Assembly: GCA_949752735.1 (NCBI GenBank)
Contig: OX457044.1
Span: forward strand, 18,046,185-18,110,184
Direction: 5' to 3'
From: Lumbricus terrestris
Lineage: Eukaryota; Annelida; Clitellata; Crassiclitellata; Lumbricidae
Length of the DNA: 64,000 bases
Position numbers and translations under genes: made by a program. The notes under the pieces were generated by a model. That model was not told where the DNA came from. It saw only the letters and a program-made list of their open reading frames with translations, and did not search any database. Within the stretch, counting starts at the first letter, position 1. Each line of letters begins with the position of its first letter. Below, one piece after another: positions 46,743 to 57,800 of this stretch.

Positions 46743-49700
46743 TGCGGTTAGACCAGTGAAGTTCGGTACTCGTGAATATGCATCAGCAGTTACTAGATCG
46801 AAATAATGAATATTAACTTACCTAATATTTATGCTATTGCTTTGTGAATGTCTGTTATGTGCTATTCTTCTAAATAATTAATGTTCAGTGGTTATGAATA
46901 TGCATCATGATTGGCAATCATCTTATACTATGCTGAAGTCATAGTGTGCATACTCCACGATTTAATCATGAATATAAAGCAATAAACTATTAATTATTAT
47001 ATAGGTATGAAGATACATCCTGCATTTACAAAACAAAACCAGGAGCAGGTAGATTTTGCATATTGGAGTTTTATCATCTATGTTAAAGACACCAGCATGT
47101 CATCTGCTAAAGACTTTTCAGTTCCTGATGACATGTCCCCTTTTTTGTTACTTTTGATGGAATTCCGAAGAAGTTAAAATACTTCAGGTATGCAAACTCT
47201 TCGATTGCATGATATTTTGTCGAAATTTAAATTCTCCTTTAAGATGTAGGGTAATGGTAGCACTGTGGTGCGAAGAGCAGAAGCTACAACCTTGGTATCA
47301 AAGGTCACACACAGAGGCATTGGCAAACTGTATCCACGTATCAAGTATCTTATATTTGCTGTTTGGCTGATGTCCTAGATATGCTTACCCGAACAGTCAG
47401 AGTGAATTGTTGGAAGCGACGTTCTTCAATTGCCTTATGTATGCCGAGGATGAGCCTTTCCTTACCATTCCTTTCCAGACCTGTCACATCTTACTTTGTT
47501 CTCTACCATTTCATCCATTAATGCAGACTGCCAGAGGATTCGCTTAAGCATTGAAGAGAGGTTGAGATGTGCAATTGTGCATCATCTCCCTTAAATAAGC
47601 ATTGCACTTCAACTGCTGTGTCACTCCCTTCTTTTGATTTGTGTTCTGGTAACACCCACCTTGAGTAAAGGTTATTTGTATTATGACCTTGAACAAGTCC
47701 TTCACTCATACTTACTAAGTGCCATTGCCTGATGCTTTGTAACTAGATAGTGGGCTTAATAAATATATTATAATCATATTATTGCAGTAACAATATTAAT
47801 AATAAATAATGTCTTAGCTCATTTCTATACCTCAGTTTGCCTTATTCTGAAGGCTGCCAAGGACCGCATAAAAACTTTACGAGCCAATAAAAAGCCTAGT
47901 GTCACATAAAAAGACTTAAGACTTCACGGGTCATGTGTTCAAGACCGCTACTATAAAAGCTCGTGCATTGCGAGTTCCGTAATTTGTGAAACCTTGTCCT
48001 ACCCTACAGGCTTCCACTCAATCCTACTGTTGTACCTTGATATCACCTAACCTTGATCTGCCTGTCGTACCTAACCTATCATTTTACTGCAGGTCAGAGA
48101 AACATCGTCATCTTCTTCTTCATATGGACGCCGGTGCAGCTTTATCTATAATAGGAAGCGTGGCATCAAACACAGATTCTGTATTCAAATTACTAGATGA
48201 TGTACTGAGACGTCTGATTTACTTGAGGTATGTAAACTCTTTGCTTGTATTTTGTTGCACTATACTGTGTTAAGATTTAAATCCTCTCGTGATCCTATTA
48301 AGTTTAAGGAAATGGTAAAATCTGGCAGAAAGAGTAGAAGATCAGCAGAGACATGAGATCGCTTTCCACTTGTTCGCCAGATGGCATTGGTAGCTTGAGC
48401 AGCAGGATGTAACGAACGCCTTACATGGCTGCCATAAAGTCAACTCTTGTAATGAATGACTTGTGATCATCCGTTCCTACTGTGTCTGGTAAGTATTCTG
48501 CATTCAATCATTCATGTCAGTTTTGAAAGAATAAATGAAGATAGTTATCAATATTATCTTCCTCCTCATTCTTTGCTCCTCATCATCCTTTTCATCTTTC
48601 TACAATATCCACATCATCTCCTCTCCCCTTTTCCCACTCCTTGATCTTTTCTGGTACTCATCTCCTGTGATCTCTGATAGTGGCCTATTCTTTCGTCCAG
48701 AGATACTGTCAAGGACGAGTTGACGAAAGTTTCCGTATTTGAACCGAACTGACCCTTAATAATAAAATCCATTATTTATCTCCATCATCACGTGTGCACC
48801 ATTCCAGGCGAATACAAGAGGTACAGACTGCCTGCGAGGCTCAGTCCTCATGAATATGCATTTGCCGTTACTAGATCAAACTATTAACTAGGCATGAGGA
48901 TGCATAATGAATGTAAGTTATTTTGGATTTTTCTAAGACTTTTGATACAGTAAGGCACAAAAGCCTGGCTGTACAGAATGCCCTCAATGCCAATTCCAGA
49001 ACTGGGTTCTTTGTTAGAAAACGAGTGAATGGCACAAAGTTCTGTTGCAGTCTCCTTTTCAAGTGCATTGATTCAAGGGTCTGGTCACATTCAAGAGAAA
49101 TAAAATAAATGAAACAAAGATGACCATTATAATATCAGCGATCATCGGCAAAGAGGAACCATCAGCAAATGCTTTTTCTGGTCAGTCAAGTTTCTTTAAT
49201 CTAATTTCAGGATTTAAACTCATGTGTGCAGGCAACAGAATTTTAAAATATGCTGATGACTTTTACATGACTATTTTTACATCGAATATTATTACTACTG
49301 AGCAGAACTTGACCACATTACAGAGTAGGGTGCATCAAAAATTTTTTTTAAATTTTAGTTGTCTGGTATTTAATTGTGTTCCATTACCTTAGAGAAACAT
49401 TGTGGTGAGAAAGAAAATTTTATTTAAAAATAGTTAGAGGTCCCACCAGCCTTTGAAGTTTTGTTTGGTTTCCATTGCTTGTATCGTGGAAGACACGACA
49501 ATTTTTTCAGTCAGTAGTCATTTCTAATTTGAATTAATAAAATAAACATATACAATACTTTTAAACTAAAATAGTGTTCATTTTATTTCACTTAAAATAA
49601 TACCATCTGAAAGGTGAGACTATTAAATATTTAATATTTAATTAATCAATTAGAACATTTGATTTAGGGTTAGAAATCAATGGAATCTATTGCATTATTA

Positions 49701-50625
49701 TAGATTCGGTTTCTTACATGTACTTAATTATCAAAGCCATTTCACATGCATTAAATTGTCTGCCATTAGGACCCAATTCGAATAACTCCGTACTCAGATG
49801 AGTATGTGGTTTCTTTTTGGACCGGGCCCCGATTCAGAGTCTGAGGTTTTTGAAGACAAGGTAGCTGGAGCTGAGAGACTGATGACAGCAGTGTCAAATT
49901 ACCTATGCTGCTGTGATTGTTGCCCAATTTATATATTTTCATGCATTGCAAATATGAGAAGAAAAGGACTTTTCATTGATTTATATTTTACAAGATAATT
50001 TACCAGAGTAACATTTTTGGCTAAAGTAATTAATTTGCCATTTTGTCTCATTTGGATGGTTAAGCTTATACCACATGCATTGCCTGACAGGGTGCAATCT
50101 GGGTTTATGATGCAACAATCAGAGGTACTCAGTTGCTCACCTGCAAGCAGGGTTTAAAATGCATTGCAATCTAGTGCCAACACCAATTTTCAACAGCCAA
50201 GGAAGTACACTGTTAGAAGTAGAGGTTTTTTAAATAGTTTTTTAATGGTATTATAAAGTACTCAAGGTTTTCCAGCTGATAGAATACCTATCCGGTTTTT
50301 GTTAGCAGTAAACCGTTTCTAAACCATTTGAAATGGTTCTTGAAATTACCTTAACGGACCATCCTCGATGTTTATGCCACGCAGATTCTCCATATGTACG
50401 AGGCATTTGCAATGGGCATAGGCCTACGAATGTGGAGTCCTGTCGACATTACGGCTATATATATGTCTGGTGATTGTCCAAGCAATTCTATATTACAAAT
50501 GCCACTGGTTTTTATAGATTTCTACACAACCATGCATGTATGCATGCATGCGCGCTCGGAGCTTCGCCTTTTCCCCATGCAGGACCCTTTCTCTTACTTT
50601 CTTTTCTCATCTTAAGACTGTTCTT

Positions 50626-50706
50626 TTTAGCCGTGCTGGAGTTGGGAGCGCCTCTGAGCAGTTTTCTTGAAGGGGCGCTATATAAATGTTCGATATGAAT
50701 GAATGA
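50626..50706 (+). repeat. SINE tail
   Basis: gagttgggagcgcctctgag, cttgaaggggcgctatataaa, then (GAAT)n: the best plus-strand match to the SINE 3' domain. Confidence 0.8.
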
Positions 50707-51644
50707 ATATACTTAATTTGACTCCAAATATAGTCAATTCAACCGTTGAATAACATTATTGTATTATATGTTGAGCACACATTTATGCTAGGCCCTATAT
50801 AAGAACGCTGGAGTTTATAGGAATTAACGTCTAGTTAAAGCTAATTATTCCACTGTTAATATGATTAAAAACAGATGAAAAGTTCTGGATGCACAGGGAA
50901 TGTAAATTTGATTTCAAGACAAAATTAACGGAGGCCGGAGGTAAGGATAAGAGCATAGTATTATAATTTTAATTTTATGATTTTTATATTATGTATATAT
51001 TTCAATATTGACGCGCGTTATAATATAAATGCGGCGCATAAGGGCACTCTGCGATGCGTCATAGAAATTTATTTTTACTTACTTGTTTAAGAGTAGCTTT
51101 CGTAAATTATTTTTGCAACGGAAGTTGTCTTTTCGTCTGTGATCACTGAGAGAGAAGGTACGTTTTAATGTTTTAATCTTTTTAAATCCAAATTTTTTTT
51201 GCAATGCATGTGTTGTGTGCCCATTGATTTTAGTCGGGTTATCATTATCCTCATATTCTGTCACAAAATATTAATAAACTGAACCATGTAACGACGACTA
51301 TTACTAATGGCGGGAATTTGATTAATGTGACAGGAGGCCCACAGTGGTAGCCGAGTTTCAGCCTGTTACTCCATTACTGTTTGATTGAAGGCCGCAACGG
51401 CCGGCCGGAAATTTAGTAGGATGCGCGCTTAGTAACGCCGGCCCTATTTGTTTTGTGTATTCCTCGTGTATTATTTATGAATAATTATAAAACGAAATCG
51501 GCGATCTAATTTTAGCGGTGTTAACACGAGATCGGGCGACGTCGACCAATCACGTCGCGTGTCCATCGCAACAGCATCAGTATTCGAAATGGCGACCTTA
51601 CCGCATCAAAAACTTTATACCTAGAATTTAAGCACGGCGAGGGT

Positions 51645-51720
51645 CGTTTAGGGTTAGTTTAAGTGTCGTGAGGGTGGGTTAGGGTTAGTCTTAGGGTTAG
51701 TGTTAGGGTTAGTTTTGTCC
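51645..51720 (+). repeat. Interrupted TTAGGG-type repeats
   Basis: About seven gggtta(g) units within 75 bp, separated by other bases (gtttagggttag, gggttagggttagtc, ttagggttagtgttaggg). It lies about 150 bp upstream of the SAM-gene start exon, in a CpG-containing region (51,360-51,790). Confidence 0.75.
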
Positions 51721-51868
51721 GTAGGTGGTTGAATATAGCCGAGCTCATTTTATCCAACATGTTATAAAATGAGATCGCCGATCTCATCCTAACACTGACC
51801 ATTATTTAATATCTGTCATTAGTAATAATCCTTGTAACTTTATGTTGACTTTGCAGGCGTGTTTTTAA

Positions 51869-54800
51869 ATGGAGGACGCATCGACATGGACGGAAGAGCA
51901 AGTCGGTGTATGGTTGGACCAGCACGGCTTTGGTGCTTACAAACCCAAATTCTTAGGTGAATGCTAAACATTACTGAACATTTCATTTAGTTAATTTTTC
52001 ACTTATGATCATACCAGAACTGCATGATGATGTATACTTGCACGCACTGTGGCATTGTCAAAACAACACTGTATCGGTACAGTAAGCATTTAAGATTGTT
52101 TCACGAGAAATTTGCACATTTCTATGTCACGTGCAATATTGAAGGTTGCAATGATACGTTCCATAAGGTAAGGAATTTTGTTCGTCATGTGGCGGCAAAG
52201 CACAAGAATGTTCAAACTGCAGAGTCTGAATCGGTTATTGACGCCAGTGATGTGGAAAGTCTTGATAATGTTGCAATAATTACTACTGAAGAAGGTTGTG
52301 CACATGCTTGTACTACGGAAATTCTTGATGATCAGAAATGTACACTTGCCTCGCTTGACCAGACGGTAAGTGACCTTGAAAAGCACATGGCCTTCTCTAT
52401 TCTTAAATTGAGAGAAAAACACATTCTGCCAGTGTGTGTACAACAAGATATTATTGACGAAATGCAGTTATTGGTTTCACAATTGCATGACACATACAAG
52501 TCAGTTTTCTTAACTGTTTGTGAAGAACAAAGCATTACTTCGCCATCAGCAGGTATGGGACATATTTTTCTAAATGAGACCTCGATGTTTGATGATATTT
52601 TCCAACATATAAATACTGACTACAAGTTAAACAGATTTATTTGTGACAATTTCCAATTTGCTAAGCCAATTGAAATTGTCTTTGAACCAAGACGTCCTGG
52701 TAACTCTCCATCATTTCACTACATACCAGTCAGTTCAGTTTTGAAGCTCATGCTCTCGAACGTTGATGTGCGGCAACAGATTCAGTCAGGCAAGACTGTT
52801 TTCGAAGACGCTTATCACATGGCAAGTTATGTTGATGGGAGTATTTATGCCAACCATCCTTTTTTTTCTGATCATCCCGATGCAATAAGATTGCACTTCT
52901 ACCTCGATGAATTTGAGGTTTGTAATCCAATCGGATCCAAAAGGGGTAAGCACAAGGTTCTGGCTGTGTATTACTTTGTTGGTAATATGGATTGCAAATA
53001 TTGGTCAGAGATGAAATACATTCATCTTTGTGTATTGGTTCGGTACCAGCATTTGCGCCAGTTTGATCCATTTCTTGTTCAGCTGTTGAAGCCCCTCATC
53101 GATGAGCTAGAAACTTTAGCATCTGAAGGTATAGATGTTATAGCTGATGGTGTGACTTATAATTTTCGAGCTGGCTTAGCAACTGTTTCGGGTGATAATT
53201 TGTCAGCTCACGATTTAGGCGGGTTTCAGCGTCATTTCAATGCAGGTAGGATTTGTCGGTTTTGCATGGCTAACCATGATGAAATAGGAACATCATTCAG
53301 AGAAGATACATTTGTTTTGCGAAATAAGGAGGTACATGCTTACCACTTGGAGGCACTCGATGCTTGCAAAGCCAACGGGTCTGTGTACGGTGTTCTGCAT
53401 AGATGTCCACTGCTTGATTTACCTTATTTTGATGTTACTACTGCATTGGTTCCTGATGTCATGCATGATCTCCTTGAAGGGGTTATTCCTCACTTGCTAC
53501 ACAAGGTAATACACAAAGCTGTGCATGACAAAACTGTCACTCTTGAACAGCTCAATGCTGACCTAGCTGATGCAAGTAGACATGTAAGTGACAAACCAAA
53601 TGCTTTGACAGCAAAAAATGTTGGCCCATCAGGTAAAATTGTTGGCTCAGCATCTCAGAAATGGCAGCTGTTTTTACTATTGCCTCAGGTTCTTGGTAAG
53701 TACATTGACGAATGTGATGAGTCATGGGAAGCTTACCTGCTCATGAGAGATGTAACAGATATCGTGTTGTCGCCGGTTGTGAATAAATCATCATTGTCAT
53801 ATCTTGAAGGTTTGATCTTTCAATTTTTAACACATTATGTGTCATTATTTGGATCAAATGCAATAACACCAAAACATCACTACATGACCCATTACCCACG
53901 AATGATTGGTATGTATGGGCCATTACGTCATTTATGGTGCATGAGGTTCGAAGCCAAACACCAATATTTCAAGTCCGTCATTGCATCATTGGGTAACTAT
54001 GTCAATGTGACAGCAACAATGGCAAGTCGTCATCAGATGCGACAGTGTTGGGAGTTCACTAGTACTGATTTTCTTAGTTGTGAGCCACGTCCTCTGACAA
54101 GAACTGTTGTCTGGCAAATGTCACATTTACCATCAGATTTGAGGTTTGCCATTGCAGACAGACTTAAAGTTGAAGTTGCGGTAACGGATAAAGTAACTAC
54201 CACGAACCAAATGCAACGTGATCACGTTACTTATACAGTTGATGGATGTTTAATTCTTGAGATTGTTGAAGAGGAAGAAATTCCGGTGTTCTTCCGCATA
54301 AAGTATATAATACTTTTTCATAACATGTGGCTTTTATGCGGTAGACTGTGTTTTGGTAGGCGGCTTCATCGGCATCTACACGCATATTCAGTTGACGTTG
54401 ATGATCGCTGGGCAGTGGCATATCCTGGCGAGGAGGCAGATTATAACTTGCATCATTTCTTTGTTGTTGATGGGTGCAATTTCATTACCTCGAAATATCA
54501 TGTGCCTATAGATTCGAGAAGTATAGGGCGTGCGGAAGCGCGTGATCAGTCGGTTCCGGCATTCTAATAATTTGGACTTGTGCATATATTTAAATTTTGT
54601 GTGTAGTTTAAGAAATTTCACATTTTTTTCAACTTAGTAAGATATACAGCCATGCATATAAATTTGAATCTGAAATGCATATGAAATATCAAATAGAACA
54701 AATTAACAAGGACTTATGTTATATCCGAACCGCATTGAAATTCGATTTGAGGAAAATGCATTCTTTTCACAAATTGAACTGAAAGTAAAAAGGCATTCCA

Positions 54801-57800
54801 CACACCCCCTATCGTGTAGCCTATTGTTCTAGTAAATAGTTACTACTAATATACCTACTGTTTGGAAAATAGCCAGAGAAATATTGGAAAAGTGGTGTTG
54901 TTTTACACTTTTTATATTATGTCATATACATGTATGTTATTTTTGTGTTTGCCATTTACTTCGTATGGTTCTTTGTGCTGCAATGTGTATGTAATTATTC
55001 ATGTACAGAGGAAGAGGTTGATGGCAACACATTGCTGAAGCTGACCGAGAACATGGTCGAGAAGCTTCTACCAAAGATGAAGCTCCAGGTGAAGTTCATC
55101 GAATTGCAGAAGACGTTGGTTGTGCCGGTGCCACAGCCCATCGCTCTCGCTTCCAGCTCAACTGCAACTCTAGCAGCAACAGCAGTAGATATTCGACCAA
55201 TGGCTGAGGAACAAAATGGGTAAGTTTTTTGCTGTCTCTACCGTTAAACAAGTTTGACATGGTTGTGCAGAGATCATAATGCTGGACCTGCACTAGCATT
55301 ATGTAAGCAAGTTGTATCTGATGTGACTATTTTGGGGAAAGTTGGTCCCTATTTCCCCCTGAATCCCCTTTGGCTGATAGGCCATTCGGTGCCATCCATA
55401 AATGAGGTCTGCAACGGGGGAGGTGGGAGGGGAAGAAAGAATTGTATTGTACAAGTCATTAAGATTGATAGAGTTATTTACGAAGCAAAGCTTAGTCTGT
55501 CCTGCGTGAATTGAGCAAAGTAGTGAAAATTGAAATTATTTTGTGTCGCCTTTAGCATTTCTAACCTTCGGGTGTTTTTCCAGCCTCCAGTTAAACCAGG
55601 CTACATACTTGCTGCCTGCATTACCAGAGGCTACGAGAGTCTACCTGGCACAAAAGAACCGGGCCTTAATTCTGCCAGGGACCACAAACCGGGCAAATGT
55701 CGTGGAGACCTTGGCGGATGACCTCATCCGGAGAAAGATATGGTTTGTGGCATTTGTATTTTGAATTTCATGCATTTGTTATTGCACCTATGATTAATCT
55801 ATTCTATCTTGCAGGATGTGTGGCCAAAACCTTTCTGCATACTCTGTTAATGGCCCAATGACGTCCATCCCCCAATTCAGTGCAGATTACTTGACTTTGC
55901 CCCTCAACCTCACCTACCCTCCTCTGCTCGCCCTTGTTAAACCCCAACCGCCCCACCTCCTAGCGGGGATCCCCGGAAATTTGTTAAATTGCAGATACCT
56001 CAACATCAGTTTCAGAACCATTTCTGGTTGCCCAGTTTTATAATTGTGGCTTTGCTTTGTGTTAAGGTATCCGTCCAGAAGCAGCTACAGTATCGTTGTA
56101 TCAACGCTGTGTGTTAAATATCCATTTCTGTTGGATGTGGATGGCACAACGGTATGTGTCAATTTATTGTGGATTTTCCTAACTGTTGTATTGCATTTAT
56201 AAATATGAAGTGAAATGTTCAGTGCGTTTCACATTATTTCGCTAACTCTGGGGTTTGTCTCGTGAAATTAAGCTGTTGGCAATCGGCTTGATTCCTTTTG
56301 TGACATCGTCTATGAAACACAAAATTGGGTGCAGCCACTTGAATTGACTTCTATGTTTCCATTATCACCAAATTTAGTTCTTTTACCTATGGATTAGTAA
56401 ATGATATTATAAAATGAGTTAACGGATGAAAGTCGACTGTGCAACTTTTGCAGAACTCTTGGAGAAACTCGCTCAAGGCCAAGATGAAGCTGCAGAGACC
56501 GCAGTTGACCTCTGATAAGACAGTTCAGTTTATGCGGGAGAAGTACGGCCGGTGTGGCGTGGCGGGTCGAAAGAGGAAATCTGAGGTCATCCTGGATGAT
56601 TCTGATACAGCCCCTTCACCAAAAGTCCCACGTTTCAAAGTAAGCAAGTACTTAGATGTTCGCTGACGGTAAAAAAGAGCTTCCTGGTTACTTCACTTAC
56701 TTTGTTACTGAATGCCAGTTGATCCTTTTTCTTCAACCTATTGCCTGCTTTAAACATGCCCGTCCATCTGTTTTGTGCTAGGTCTCGGAAGTGGAGCTGT
56801 CCCTCGCCGGTGAGGACCAGCGGTCCATCGACAAGAACGTTGCGGCTATTGTCAGTGAGTGTAGGAAGGCACAGCGTTGCTCACTGACAAATTGAAAAGG
56901 ACCGCACGTCATCGACAGAAGATGTGCCTAGAGCAGACCACCGCGGCAGTGCTTGAGTCATTTCCGTGCCTCCGCCAACATCATTATGTTAGTGCATTCT
57001 TGTCAAGGTCTCATGCTATTGATTTTAAACCTTTTGTGTTGACCCGTTGCAGCATACGGTCCATTGGTAAACTAGGCTATGGAAACGAGAGACCCAACTT
57101 ATGGTTTGAAAGTGCTGTTAAGGGAACTGTTTTGCTTTCCATGATGGCCAAGTGGTTATGCGAGGCCACATCAAAATCCAAGATTTGGTACTGTTTGAAC
57201 TGCAAGTGTCTAGAATAATTACTGGATTCTGCACATGTTAAAAATGCAAGTATGAAAATTACTTTGCAGCTCGTGGGTGACGCGATGAACCTCTACAACG
57301 TTGATGTCCGAGCCGTCAAACGACTCGGAGACTTCAGCGCTGCTCTGGTCATCGCTGCAAAGCAGAAGTTCCGTCGGGGCTCCGAGGCAGATTCCTTGCA
57401 GTCTATCTTGTGTGAGCACAGTCGCAGGATGGACGAGACTCTTGATGAGGAAGCTCACAAAGGTTATTTCTCACTAATTGCCATATTATTTATTGTAAAG
57501 ACCTTGTTTATGATTATATTGTAGATTATAATGCCACTGCTGAATATTTACTATACTTTTTTGTCTGTGTGCTGTTATTCATAGTTACAAAACACATTCT
57601 TAAGCACATTCTTTATGTACAGTTGTTATACTAATTGTAGGTGATGTAGTGTAGCAGTTAAGCTGTGGCTTCACATACAGATGTGGTCCTAGTTCAATCC
57701 AGGTGGCGTCCACTAGGCCAAGGTTCAGTCAGGCTTCCATCCTTTTTGTGGTCGTTAAAATTATTAATGAACATTATGTTGCGAGTTAAAAGGATATTTG

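Larger units (their letters stand above)
22080..48900 (+). repeat. Tandem segmental-duplication array of an unrecognised multi-exon gene
   Basis: The same ordered markers recur on the plus strand. Order in a unit: LEAWLLE-type exon, T/C-rich intron, 'attggagagaatctgagatg' intron block, VLEKLAYLR exon, ALWYEEQKL exon, 'RRDLLEASVYGTTR' exon, atgaatatgcat-rich intron, YEDTSCIYKTEP exon, ALNAVAQEYNI exon. Copies start near 25.8 kb (partial), 31.6, 35.4 and 44.9 kb, with older partial copies at 22.4, 23.4, 24.6 and 30.1 kb. The first exon of a unit is 3.8 kb from its copy in the next unit (31,599 to 35,421). Units are listed separately with their lesions. The protein family is unknown to me; a similarity in order to gamma-tubulin complex proteins crossed my mind but is too weak to claim. 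Confidence 0.75.
44921..48900 (+). pseudogene. Array unit D of the duplicated gene, heavily rearranged
   Basis: Modules: LEAW-type exon at about 44,921-45,055 (MLELWLLKGGAHLCFSPR) split from its donor by a 692-bp transposon; RRDLL-type exon starting about 46,368 and completed at about 46,742 after a patchwork insertion; YEDT module at about 47,005; VLEKL-like module at about 47,120-47,190; ALWCEEQKL module at about 47,253; and a second series at 48093-48227 (VFKLLDDVLRRLIYLR), about 48,305 and about 48,700. The second series implies one more partial duplication. Most modules are disrupted. Confidence 0.5.

Noticed and set aside
22080..48900. Assigning the duplicated gene to gamma-tubulin complex proteins
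   Set aside because: Only loose similarity in order of hydrophobic patterns; no signature motif was found, so it is left unnamed.
55816..56043. Alternative exon after 55742 in the SAM gene
   Set aside because: It has an acceptor (atcttgcag), but the phase-correct, homology-supported junction is 55742 to 56067; the open segment has no family match.
56851..56870. A 20-bp intron (gtgagtgtaggaaggcacag) to repair the SAMD3-like frame
   Set aside because: It has GT and AG ends but is far too short for a metazoan spliceosomal intron; a one-base indel is simpler.
57640..57712. Functional tRNA gene
   Set aside because: A/B-box-like motifs are present but no cloverleaf or acceptor stem can be drawn; it fits the SINE head.
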